Source: CAIQPS01 sp963721365 (GTDB lineage Bacteria > Actinomycetota > Thermoleophilia > RBG-16-64-13). From it: DNA of 64,000 nt. Below are positions 26,877-36,321 of the stretch, one piece after another. Where the stretch lies: contig CAVRJE010000016.1 of the NCBI GenBank assembly GCA_963721365.1, positions 1-64,000 on the forward strand, given 5' to 3'. The position numbers were made by a program, and so were the translations under genes. Numbering within the stretch: position 1 is the stretch's first letter; every line of letters begins with the position of its first letter. The notes beneath the pieces were generated by a model. That model saw only the letters and a program-made list of their open reading frames with translations. It made no database searches and was not told the origin of the DNA.

Positions 26877-28444
26877 TTCTTGAGTAGCGCCTCAAGCTGG
26901 GCCACCTTCCCCGCCCCGAAGTAGGCGCAGTTGCCCTTCTTCTGGTCCGGCTCCACCGCGTTGTCCTTGATGGCCTTGCTCACCTTGGCCGCAGATACCC
27001 CGAGTTTTTCGGCGATCTTGCCGGCGGTCAGCAGTTCGTCGCCCATGTCGTCGCCCCCTCCTTCGTCCGGTGCTTCGCTATCCTTGACCTTCCGGGCCCT
27101 GGCCCACGACCGGGCCACGGTCTGTAGTTCCCCCGCTATCGATGGGGGCACCTTGCCGGTGATCCTCACATCTTCGTCTCGATACTCGAAAGTCACGGTG
27201 CCGCGCTCCCGGACCCGGGCCAGCAACTCGCCCTGGGTGTACGGGACGGCTAGGTCGACTTCGCTCCAGAGGTCGCCGAGCACCTCGGCAATAGCGGCAC
27301 GCAACTCATCGATGCCCGCGCCTGTCAGCGCCGAAGCCCTGAGCACGTGCAGATCGTCCCGCCGCACCACTCCCACCGCCGGCGGTTCCTTTGGGTCAAC
27401 GCGGTCGGCTTTGTTGAGTACCACCACCCGCGGTTTGTGCCCCGCCCCCAACTCGTCGAGCACAGTCTGCACCGTGCGCCGGTGTTCCGCCGCGTGCCGG
27501 TCGGCGAGGTCGACCACCTCTACCAGCGCGTCCGCCCGCGTCACCTCTTCCAGGGTGGCCTGGAACGCGTTCACCAGTTGATGCGGCAGCTTGTGGATGA
27601 AGCCCACCGTGTCGCTGACGATGGCCGTCTGGCCCTCCCCCAGCCGCACCCGGCGCGCCGTCGGGTCCAGCGTGGCGAACAGCATGTCTTCCGCCGCTGC
27701 AGCCTCCTGGCCGAACAGCGCGTTCAGGAGCGTTGATTTGCCCGCGTTGGTATAGCCGACGATGGCCACCGTCGGAAGGAGCCGGCGCTCGCGCGACCGC
27801 GCGGCCGTCTCCCGGCGCTGCCGCACCTCGTCCACCCGCTCCCGGGTCTTCTTGATGCGCTGGCGGATGACCCGGCGGTCGGTCTCCAGCTGGGTCTCCC
27901 CCGGGCCGCGCGTCCCGATGCCGCCGCCCGTCCTGGAAAGGTGCGTCCACAGGCGGGTCAACCGGGGCAACTGGTACTCCAGTTGGGCCAGCTCCACCTG
28001 GATGCGCCCCTCATGGGTGTGCGCCCGTTGGGCGAAGATGTCGAGGATCACGGCGCTGCGGTCGAGCACCTTGATGTCCAGCAGCGTCTCAAGCGTGCGC
28101 ATCTGCCTGGGAGAGAGCTCGTCGTCGGCCACCAGCATGGTGAACCGGAGGGAAGACTTGGCCTCTTTCAGCTCCTCGGCTTTGCCGGTTCCCATATACC
28201 AGACAGGATGGACCGACTCCCGGTGCTGCGCGACGCTGCCCACGACTTCGGCCCCGGCCGTCTCGACGAGCGCGGCCAGCTCGCTGAGCGACTCCTCCGC
28301 GGTCCACCCTCCTCCGTCGCCCACGTCCACGGCTATGAGATAGGCCCGCTCTCGCGCCGGAGGCCTGCCATCAACCCGCTCCCGATCGGCCCGATGTCCC
28401 GTAGGCTGGTTGCCGGCGCCGCCATCGCTTTTCGCTCTCGTCAT
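26873..28444 (-). CDS. hflX: HflX-type ribosome-associated GTPase with an extra C-terminal HTH-like domain
   Basis: GTPase that splits or rescues ribosomes in homologues. The start is the ATG at 28444 (GGAGGA 7 nt upstream), overlapping the uvrA stop by ATGA, giving 523 residues. The HflX N-domain contains SPRQMRTLETLLDIKVLDR and GGIGTRGPGETQLETDRR. The GTPase domain has G1 AIVGYTNAGKSTLLNAL, G3 VSDTVGFIHKLP and G4 VVLNKADRV. After the usual end a Gly/Asp linker leads to 57 residues (TAGKIAEKLGVSAAKVSKAI, then GNCAYFGAGKVAQLEALL) that look like a small HTH domain. That part begins with an internal ATG at 27046 preceded by GGAGGGGG, so it could also be translated separately. Confidence 0.93.
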   Translation of the reverse strand: MTRAKSDGGAGNQPTGHRADRERVDGRPPARERAYLIAVDVGDGGGWTAEESLSELAALVETAGAEVVGSVAQHRESVHPVWYMGTGKAEELKEAKSSLRFTMLVADDELSPRQMRTLETLLDIKVLDRSAVILDIFAQRAHTHEGRIQVELAQLEYQLPRLTRLWTHLSRTGGGIGTRGPGETQLETDRRVIRQRIKKTRERVDEVRQRRETAARSRERRLLPTVAIVGYTNAGKSTLLNALFGQEAAAAEDMLFATLDPTARRVRLGEGQTAIVSDTVGFIHKLPHQLVNAFQATLEEVTRADALVEVVDLADRHAAEHRRTVQTVLDELGAGHKPRVVVLNKADRVDPKEPPAVGVVRRDDLHVLRASALTGAGIDELRAAIAEVLGDLWSEVDLAVPYTQGELLARVRERGTVTFEYRDEDVRITGKVPPSIAGELQTVARSWARARKVKDSEAPDEGGGDDMGDELLTAGKIAEKLGVSAAKVSKAIKDNAVEPDQKKGNCAYFGAGKVAQLEALLKK

Positions 28445-31362
28445 GAAGCGGTCCTCCGTCTCGCCGGTGGGCCTCGCCGCGGCGCGGGGCCCGGCGGCCC
28501 GCACCACGGCAGCACCCGCCGCAGCACCTTGCCCGTCTCGCTGTCAGGGTGACCGCAGATGGCCTCGGGGGTGCCTTCGGCGATCAGCTCTCCCCCCGCC
28601 TCCCCGCCCTCGGGACCCAGGTCGATAAGCCAGTCGGCGCACTTGACGACGTCCAGGTTGTGCTCGATGACAAGCACGCTGTTCCCCGCATCCACGAGGC
28701 GCTGAAGCACCTCCAACAGCTTCTCCACATCCGCGAAATGAAGGCCGGTGGTCGGCTCGTCCAGGATGTAGAGCGTGTCGCCGGTCGCGATCTTGGCAAG
28801 CTCGGTGGCGAGCTTCACTCTCTGGGCCTCGCCGCCGGAGAGAGTCGTCGAAGGCTGACCCAGCTTGACGTAGTCCAGGCCCACGTCGGCCAACGTCTGC
28901 AGGCGCCGCCTGATCTTGTTCTGGTTCGCGAAGAATCCCACCGCTTCCTCAACGCTCATGTCCAGCACTTCCGCTATGTTCTTACCCTTGAAGCGCACTT
29001 CCAACGTCTCCCGGTTGTAGCGTTTGCCCCCGCAGACCTCGCAGGGCACGTACACGTCGGGCAAGAAGTGCATCTCTATCTTGAGCGTCCCGTCGCCCTT
29101 GCAGGCTTCGCAGCGGCCGCCCTTCACGTTGAAACTGAAGCGCCCGGGACCGTAGCCCCTCACCTTCGACTCCTGGGTATGCGAGTACAGCTCGCGGATG
29201 TGGTCGAACAGACCGGTGTAGGTGGCGGGGTTCGACCGGGGCGTCCTGCCGATGGGCGACTGGTCGATGTTGATCACCTTGTCCAGTTGCTCGATGCCGT
29301 CGATGCGATCGTGCTCGCCCGGCCGCACCGGCATGCGGTTGACCAGATTGGAGAGGCTGCGGAAGATGATGTCGTTCACCAGAGTGGACTTGCCGGAGCC
29401 CGACACGCCGGTGACGCAGACCAGGAGACCGGTCGGCACCCTCACGTCGAGGTTCTTCAGGTTGTGTTCCCGGGCCCCCCGGACCACGAACTCGCTCCGC
29501 GGCGTCCGCCGGGTGGCCGGCACCTCTATCCGCCGCTTCCCGGACGAGGAACTGCCCGGTGACCGAGCGGGGCTCCGCGAGGATGTCGGCCAGGGAGCCG
29601 CTTGCCACTACTTCTCCCCCGTGCTCGCCCGCTCCCGGCCCCATATCGACGATGTGGTCGGCCGAGCGCATGGTCTCCTCGTCGTGCTCCACGACGATGA
29701 CCGTGTTCCCCAGGTCTCGCAGGCGGAGCAGGGTGTTGATGAGCTTTCGGTTGTCCCGCTGGTGGAGCCCTATGGACGGCTCGTCGAGGATGTAGAGCAC
29801 GCCCACCAGGCTCGACCCGATCTGGGTGGCCAGCCGGATGCGCTGCGCTTCGCCGCCGGAGAGCGTGCCCGCGTTGCGGTGCAGGCTGAGATAGCCGACG
29901 CCGACAGCCTCGAGAAACGTGAGCCGCTCCCGGATCTCCTTGAGCACCCGTCCCCCGATGAGCCGCTCCCGCGGGCTGAGATCCAGCTCTTCCAGGAACC
30001 GCATGGTCCGGATGACGGGCATGCGACTCACCTCGTCGATGTTCTGCCCGCCGATGCGCACCGCGAGCGTGAACGGCTTCAGGCGGGCCCCGTGGCACGT
30101 CGGACAGGGCCGGTCGGCCATGTACTCCTCGATCTTGGACCGCATGTAGTCGGAGTCCGTCTCCCGGTAGCGCCGCTCCAGGTTGGGGATGACCCCTTCG
30201 AACGTCGTCATGTAGCTGCGCTTGAGCCCGGCCCGGTTCACGTACGACACGTAGAGCCTGTCGCCCCTCGTCCCGTACAGAAAGACGTCGCGAACCTCCT
30301 GGGGCAACTCACCCCAGGGCGCCGACACGTCGATCTCGTACCGCTCGGCCACCGCTCTGATGATCTGCTCGTAGTACTTCGAACTGCTACCGCTCCAGGG
30401 CAGGAGCGCGCCTTCCTTGACCGACAGCGAGGGATCGGCGACGACCAGCATCGGGTCGATCTCGCGCCGGGCCCCAAGACCGCTGCAGGTCTCACAGGCC
30501 CCGTGAGGCGAGTTGAACGAGAAGATGCGGGGCGCCATCTCCGGCAGCGACACCCCGTGCTCGGGACAGGCCAGATTCTCGGAGAAGAGCAGGCTGGTGG
30601 GAGACCGCCGCGGCCCGGCGCTCGGTCTCCGCCGTCGCCGGCGTGGACATCGACGACAAGGAGCCCATGGGCCTCCGATAGCGCGGTCTCCACGGAATCG
30701 GAGAGCCTGCGACGCACGCCCTCCTTCATGACCAGGCGGTCGACCACGATGTTGATGTCGTGGCGGACGTTCTTGTCCAGTTCCGGTAGCTGCTCGTCCA
30801 TCGTGTACTCCCGCCCGTCGATCTCCACCCGGGTGAAGCCCTCCTGACGGATGTGCTCGAGGATGTCCTTGTGCCAGCCCTTCTGCCCGCGGACGACGGG
30901 AGCCTTGACGACGAAGCGGGTATCGGACTCCAGCCCCATCACCTGATCGACGATCTGCTCCTTGCTCTGCCCTTCGATGGGCCGCCCGCAGATCCAGCAG
31001 TGGGGATGGCCTATCCGGGCGAAGAGGAGACGCAGGTAGTCGTAGACCTCGGTCACGGTGCCCACCGTGGAGCGCGGGTTGCGGGACGTAGTCTTCTGGT
31101 CGATGGATATGGCCGGCGACAGTCCCTCTATGGAGTCGACGTCCGGCTTGTTCATCTGCCCCAGGAACTGGCGCGCATAGGCGGACAGGCTTTCGACATA
31201 GCGGCGTTGACCTTCGGCATAGATGGTGTCGAAGGCGAGGCTCGATTTGCCCGAGCCGGACAGACCGGTGATGACTATGAATGTGTCGCGCGGGAGGGAG
31301 AGAGAGATGTCCTTGAGGTTGTGCTCCCGGGCCCCCGCGATGACGATGCGATTAGTGCCCAT
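28441..31362 (-). CDS. uvrA: Excinuclease ABC subunit A (two apparent frameshifts)
   Basis: Damage-recognition ATPase of nucleotide excision repair. The N-part has Walker A VITGLSGSGKSSLAFDTIYA and the first zinc-finger half (HPHCWICGRPI). Near 30605 one base seems missing; the next frame reads TSLLFSENLACPEHGVSLPE and PRIFSFNSPHGACETCSGLG. The central signature is SGGEAQRIRLATQIGSSL, with Walker B LYILDEPSIGLHQRD. Near 29540 the frame changes again; the third frame continues REHNLKNLDVRVPTGLLVCV, then VSGSGKSTLVNDII and the second zinc finger (GRCEACKGDGTLKIEM). It ends LYILDEPTTGLHFADVEKLL. Repaired length is about 973 residues. The stop overlaps the hflX start. Confidence 0.95.
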
Positions 31363-31425
31363 TACATAGGGATTCTAGCAGGTAGGGAGTGCCCTAGACG
31401 GCGCCGGGCGGCCGGCGCCACGGGC

Positions 31426-32545
31426 TCATGCAAAGGCCGCGAGCTGCGCCTTCAGTTGCCTGATCCTGTCCCGCTGGACGTCGATTGCCGGGTGTCCGGG
31501 AGCGTCCACCTTGCTATGGAAAAGCGCCAGGTTCATCTGCTCGCGCTGCAGGCGCTTGAGCACCAGCCGGGCCGTCGGCCCCTTCTGCTTCTTCATCCGG
31601 CGAAGCGCCGCCCGCCGCCGGCGGCCGCTCTTGAGGACCTGGAACTCCTCTTGGGTCACCACGTCGCTCCCCACTTCTTCGGCCATCAACCTGGAAAAGG
31701 CCTGTTCCTCCCGCCGCCGGGCGAAGAGGCCCAGCAATAGGAGAAGGAGGAGGAACGGCAGGCCCTTGATGATCAGAGCCAGGATGAAGGTCCCGGCGCT
31801 GCCGGCCATCAGAGACTCCAGCCAGGGGGAGTTCCAGACGAAGTGCGCCGCCCAGGCCAGAACGGCAAACAGGGCGAAGACCCCGGCTCGGGCCCCCCAG
31901 GGCGCCGAACGGCGAGTGACATAGTAGGCGAAGCCGAATCCCAGCAGGCCTGTGAAGAGCATGTGGCTGTAGAGACCGGCCACCAGAACGCGGACGAAGA
32001 AGGTGGTCACCACCGGCCCTATCTGCCCCCCGTCCGACTGCGCCGCGGCGTGGACGAAGTACTGGATATTCTCCATGACCTGGAACCCAAGACCGATCAT
32101 CGCCCCGTAGACGAGCCCGTCCATCAGACCGTCGATCTCGTTGCGCGCGATCAAGAAGATCATCACGAGACCGGCGCCCTTGTAGAACTCCTCGTTGATG
32201 GGAGCCACCAGTGAGGCCCCCCAGGAGTCCACCTCCTTGGAGGGAAGGATGCTTTGGAGAAACGTCAGGGCCGCGGAGTTGGCGATAGCCGCGAAGCTGA
32301 GGGCCACCACGCCGCCCCACAGCAGAGCGACGGCGATCAGCGAGGCCGGCTCAGGCTCGAACTGGTCGAGGCGGTAGACGATGAGGCCGATAGGTATGGC
32401 AACGACGGCCAGAAGCAGGATCGACAGGAACCACGCCTGAGGATAGTCGGCCAGGAACGCCAAGTTGCTCGGAGCCGACGATCACAAGGCCGGCGAACAC
32501 CAGCATCAGGAACAGCCAGTATGCCGGCTGCCGGGATAGGTTCAC
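31426..32545 (-). CDS. prsW: PrsW-family intramembrane metalloprotease (one frameshift)
   Basis: Multi-span membrane protease family including B. subtilis PrsW, which cleaves anti-sigma factor RsiW. The ATG at 32545 overlaps the upstream stop (ATGA), and the first helix is YWLFLMLVFAGLVIVGS. One extra base near 32466 shifts the frame; the next frame continues LAFLADYPQAWFLSILLLAV. Signatures present are VAPINEEFYKGAG (EExxK-like), YGAMIGLGFQVMENIQYFVH and LYSHMLFTGLLGFGFAY, then AWAAHFVWNSPWLE with the conserved His. A basic, coiled cytoplasmic tail of about 100 residues (RRRRAALRRMKKQKGPTARL) follows. No sigma/anti-sigma pair lies adjacent. Confidence 0.85.
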
Positions 32546-33042
32546 CGCGGCATAGCGAGGCTGTTCAGCATCGCGTCGAGGTCAGCTTGCACCTGCGCTA
32601 CCTGACCGGCCGGCGCGACGGCGAGCATGGCCATTCCCGTCCCGCCGATCGTGCCGACCACGAGCTCGCCCTCCAAGGCGCCGGAGTCGGCCGTGCCCGA
32701 GAAAAGCACCTTGAGCGCCGGAACACCTCCCGCGATGGTGGTGGAAGCGGGCGGCAGCGAGCGGAACGACCCGAACTGTGCCTTCAGATCCCCCAGTTGC
32801 TGGTCGAGCAACTCTTGGGTCGTGCCGCTGTAGCTGTCCGCGGCGAAGGCCGCCAGAACACCGGCGTGCTGCAGCGAAACGGCGTCCGGCCCTACGTTCC
32901 AGACATCTTGGGCCGAGACCCATCCGGAGGCCGGGGTCACGGTGACTCCCTGTCGGAGTGAGGCGGGCGTCTGCTGCGCCGCCCCGGCTGTCGGTCCCGA
33001 GAACGCGGCGAGGGCCATGACGAAGAGCATCCAGGCGATCAT
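32542..33042 (-). CDS. Secreted or membrane-anchored hypothetical protein
   Basis: 166 residues from the ATG at 33042. The N-terminal hydrophobic segment (MIAWMLFVMALAAFSG) serves as signal or anchor. The extracytoplasmic domain of about 140 residues is rich in Ala, Gly and Ser, and no family is recognised. The same frame is open about 100 nt upstream and reads a Pro/Arg-rich stretch (VYKARGAPPRP) but lacks a start codon, so the real N-terminus may be a cytoplasmic Pro-rich tail disturbed by an indel. It is translationally coupled to prsW by a 4-bp overlap, suggesting a shared job at the membrane (inference). Confidence 0.65.
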   Translation of the reverse strand: MIAWMLFVMALAAFSGPTAGAAQQTPASLRQGVTVTPASGWVSAQDVWNVGPDAVSLQHAGVLAAFAADSYSGTTQELLDQQLGDLKAQFGSFRSLPPASTTIAGGVPALKVLFSGTADSGALEGELVVGTIGGTGMAMLAVAPAGQVAQVQADLDAMLNSLAMPR

Positions 33043-33184
33043 GGCGCCGACGAGGAGGAGCGGAGACCGCCAGGGCGACCGCGGACGAGGGTCGGGAACA
33101 GGGCGGGGCGGGGCCCCGCGGGCTTTGTAGACAGGGGGATTGCCGAAATCGACCGTGGCGCCTCACCATCCCGTCAATGAAAGG

Positions 33185-33257
33185 TGGAGGTAAGGGGACT
33201 CGAACCCCTGGCCTCAACGCTGCCAGCGTCGCGCTCTCCCAACTGAGCTATACCCCC
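33185..33257 (-). tRNA. tRNA-Ala (anticodon GGC)
   Basis: A 73-nt cloverleaf on the minus strand. The acceptor GGGGGTA pairs with TACCTCC (one G-U). The D-arm is GCTCAGTTGGGAGAGC. The anticodon loop CTGGCAG lies within GACGC/GCGTT, and the T-arm is AGGGG-TTCGAGT-CCCCT. The discriminator is A; CCA is not encoded. It lies between the secreted-protein gene and rsfS. Confidence 0.97.
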
Positions 33258-33371
33258 ACGGCAAGGCGGTCACGCATTATAACGGGTGCCCCCTGGTGGC
33301 GCAACCAAGACGCGAAGAGCCGGCGCCCGTGACCGCCCCTGCACGCCGGCCGCCGCGCGCACCGGGTCAGG

Positions 33372-33815
33372 TCATTCGACCGACTCGGCGGGCGCTTGCT
33401 TCCACAGCACGTCCAGGCGGTAGAAGTCCCGGGCCTCGGGCGTGAACACGTGGACCATGAAGTCCAGGTAGTCGACCAGGATCCACTCCCCGCTGCCCGC
33501 ACCCTCGCGGCCGGCCGGGAGGATCCCGTCTTCCTGCTTCAGCTTGAAGGTCACCTCTTCCGCGATCCGTCTGGTCAGACGGGCGTTGCGGCCGGTGCAC
33601 AGCACGAGGAAGTCGGTATAGGTGACCAGCTCGTGCATGTCCAGTATCTTGACGTCCTCGGCCTTGACGCCCGCCGCGGCTCTTGCCGCGAGGAGAGCGC
33701 GCTGGTGGATGGTCTCGAGGTCGACCGGCGCATCTGGGTCGCGCGGGCGTTCCCGCCGGGTGGCGGCCTCCAGAAGCGACGAGGGATCCCCGGCATCCAG
33801 CTCAGGCATATCCAT
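33372..33815 (-). CDS. rsfS: Ribosomal silencing factor RsfS (Iojap family)
   Basis: Binds ribosomal protein uL14 and blocks subunit joining under starvation. 147 residues: a variable 40-residue N-terminus, then the domain AGVKAEDVKILDMHELVTYT, FLVLCTGRNARLTRRIAEEV, and GSGEWILVDYLDFMVHVFTP followed by EARDFYRLDVLW, which is classic RsfS. It starts 3 nt after the guaA stop with GGGAG upstream. The usual neighbours nadD and yqeK are absent; here it follows guaA. Confidence 0.94.
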   Translation of the reverse strand: MDMPELDAGDPSSLLEAATRRERPRDPDAPVDLETIHQRALLAARAAAGVKAEDVKILDMHELVTYTDFLVLCTGRNARLTRRIAEEVTFKLKQEDGILPAGREGAGSGEWILVDYLDFMVHVFTPEARDFYRLDVLWKQAPAESVE

Positions 33816-33818
33816 CGG

Positions 33819-35336
33819 CTACTCCCATTCGATTGTCGATGGCGGTTTGCTCGAGATGTCGAGCACCACCCGGTTGACTCCCGGCACCTCGTTGATGATG
33901 CGCTGGGAGATGCGTTCTAAGAGGTCGTAGGGCAGGCGAGCCCAGTCGGCGGTCATCGCGTCGTCGGACGTGACGGCCCGCAGCACTATTGGATAGGCGT
34001 AGGTCCGTTCGTCCCCCATCACCCCCACACTCCGGATGGCGGGCAGAACCGCGAACGACTGCCAGACCTGCCGGTAGAAGCCGGCCTTTTCGATCTCCTG
34101 CAAGAAGATGGCGTCCGCCTCGCGGAGAACCCGCAGCCTCTCTTCGGTCACGTCGCCGATGATACGGATGGCGAGGCCCGGCCCCGGGAACGGCTGCCGC
34201 CACACGATGTGCTCGGGCAGACCCAGTTCTTCGCCCGACTGTCCTCACCTCGTCCTTGAACAGCATGCGCAGCGGCTCGACCAGGTCGAAGTCTATGTCC
34301 TCAGGAAGCCCGCCCACGTTGTGGTGGGACTTGATCTTGGCCGCTTCTCTCGTCCCCGATTCGATCACGTCGGAATAGAGCGTGCCCTGCACGAGGAAGC
34401 CCGCCTTGCCGAGTTTGTGCGACTCTTCTTCGAACGTGCGGATGAACTCCTCGCCGATTATCTTGCGCTTGTGCTCCGGATCCGAGACCCCGGCGAGCTT
34501 CGTCAGGAAGCGCTCCTGGGCCTGCACATGCACCAGGGGGACGTGGAAGTGGCGGCGGAAGGTGTCCTCTACCTCGTGGCCCTCGTTCTTGCGCATCAAC
34601 CCGTGGTCCACGAAGATGCAGGTGAGCTGCTCCCCACCGCCTTGTAGGTGAGGAGGGCGGCGACGGCGGAGTCCACCCCGCCGGAGAGACCGCAGACTAC
34701 TCGCTCCTTGCCTACCTGGGCCCGGATGCGCTCGACGGCTTCCTCGATGATCGACACCGGCGTCCAGGTGGGGGCGATGTCGCAGACTTTGTAGAGAAAG
34801 TTCTTCAGGATGTCTTGACCGTGCGCGGTGTGCCGCACCTCGGGATGGAACTGCACCCCGTACAGCCCGGAGGACTCGTCCTCCATGGCGGCCACAGGCA
34901 TGTGCGGGCTCTGGGCGGTGGCCGTGAAGCCTTCCGGGACCTCCACCACCGAGTCGCCGTGGCTCATCCAGCAGGCAAGCTCCGTGGGCACGCCCGCGAA
35001 CAGTCTGCCCTGCTTGGTGACGGTGAGCGGCCTGCCGCCGTACTCGGCCAGCTCGGTCCTCGCGACCCGCCCTCCGCGAAGCTTGGCCATCAGCTGCAAC
35101 CCGTAGCAGATGCCCAGGATGGGCACGCCGAGTTCGAACAGACCCGGATCGGGCAACGGTGCGTCGGCCTCGTTGACGCTGCGGGGCCCGCCGGAGAGGA
35201 TCAGCCCGGCCGGTTTTCGCGCTCGTATCTCCGCGAGCGGGGTGTCGTAGGGGATCATTTCCGAGTACACCCGGCATTCGCGCACGCGCCGGGCGATGAG
35301 CTGAGCGTACTGGCCGCCGAAATCCAGCACCAGCAC
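33819..35336 (-). CDS. guaA: GMP synthase (glutamine-hydrolysing), two apparent frameshifts
   Basis: Converts XMP to GMP. The GATase N-domain shows VLDFGGQYAQLIARRVRE, catalytic Cys in PILGICYGLQLMAKL and His/Glu in GVQFHPEVRHT. The ATP-pyrophosphatase P-loop is VVCGLSGGVDSAVAALL. Near 34635 a G5 run appears as G4 and breaks the frame; the next frame gives QLTCIFVDHGLMRKNEGHEV. Near 34242 an extra base breaks it again; the third frame gives WRQPFPGPGLAIRIIGDVTE and the dimerisation C-terminus ending PPSTIEWE. The start is uncertain: GTG at 35336 fits the usual LVLDFGG onset, just after pfkB. Repaired length is about 505 residues. The gene is probably intact in the organism. Confidence 0.93.
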
Positions 35337-35349
35337 GGTAGCGACACCG

Positions 35350-36321
35350 TCAACCTTGCGAGTCAGCGGGCACCTCCTCCAGTTCCACCCGTTTCGCGAG
35401 TCTCTCCGCATCCGAGGGTAGGAACACCCCGGCGCCGTAGCGGATGAGATTCGCGGTCGCGCAGCCGAGGCCGAACCGCAGGCACTGCTCCGGCGATTCC
35501 CCATCCATGAGCTTTACCGCATACCCGCCCACGAGAGCGTCCCCCCATCCCAGCGGCGAGAGCGTCTCCACATCAGGCATCCTCCCGATGAACGTGCGGT
35601 GGGTGTCCCCGTAGTCCAGTTCCGCGATGCAACCGAAGCGGAAGGTGATGACCACCGATCCCGCCCCCATCTCCCGCATCCGTCGTGCGGCAAGGATGCG
35701 GTCCTCCATGCTGGTGAACTCGTATCCGATGACCTTCTCAGCCTCGATCAGCTTGGGAAAGACAAAGTGGGGGTGCGCCTTGATGCCCAGCCGCAACGGG
35801 TCGCCATAGGTGTAGAAGAAGACCTTGACCCCCAGGGGGCGCACCTTCTGGATGAGGCGGGCGTAGCAATCGTCCTCAAGTTCCGGGGGCACACTGCCCG
35901 CGAACACCACGATCTCCACCGCCCGGCCGAGGTAGTCCAGTTTGTCGTAGAGCGATTCGAGCTCTTCGGGCTGGATATCGGGCCCTTGCTCGTTGATCTC
36001 GGTGATGCCGTTCGTGGCCGGGTCGACGACCGCCGTCGAGATACGAGATTCGCCGGCGACCCGGACGAAATCGCACAATATGCCCTCGCCGTTCAGGTCG
36101 GCCAGAATCTGATCGCCCTTGCGGCCCCCCACGAACCCGGTGGCTATGACCGGTCTTCCCAGCGCCTTGATAGCCCGGGCGACGTTGATGCCTTTACCCC
36201 CGGGCAGGATGACCGTCTCGGTAGCCCGATGCCTCATGCCCGCCTGAAAATTGGGGACGGTCATGGTGCGATCCAGTGCCGGATTGAGAGTGACGGTGAG
36301 GATCATCCCGCGCTCGCCCAT
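35350..36321 (-). CDS. PfkB-family sugar kinase (1-phosphofructokinase-like)
   Basis: 323 residues of the ribokinase/PfkB fold, closest in pattern to FruK/LacC: TVTLNPALDRTMTVPNFQAG at the N-terminus, VILPGGKGINVARAIKALGR (PfkB motif 1) and VVFAGSVPPEL. The C-terminal motif reads SPLGWGDALVGGY. The catalytic Asp is kept, but the usual GAGD is GWGD, and the typical Asn-rich segment before it is replaced by HPHFVFPKLIEAEKVIG. Substrate could be fructose 1-phosphate, tagatose 6-phosphate or another phosphosugar; no transporter or PTS gene is adjacent. The ATG directly abuts the carboxypeptidase stop (TAGATG). Confidence 0.82.
   Translation of the reverse strand: MGERGMILTVTLNPALDRTMTVPNFQAGMRHRATETVILPGGKGINVARAIKALGRPVIATGFVGGRKGDQILADLNGEGILCDFVRVAGESRISTAVVDPATNGITEINEQGPDIQPEELESLYDKLDYLGRAVEIVVFAGSVPPELEDDCYARLIQKVRPLGVKVFFYTYGDPLRLGIKAHPHFVFPKLIEAEKVIGYEFTSMEDRILAARRMREMGAGSVVITFRFGCIAELDYGDTHRTFIGRMPDVETLSPLGWGDALVGGYAVKLMDGESPEQCLRFGLGCATANLIRYGAGVFLPSDAERLAKRVELEEVPADSQG

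Noticed and set aside
36194..36321. C-terminal extension of the carboxypeptidase across the PfkB start
   Set aside because: It arises only because of the frameshift near 36419; the alternative frame restores the normal end and an abutting stop/start.
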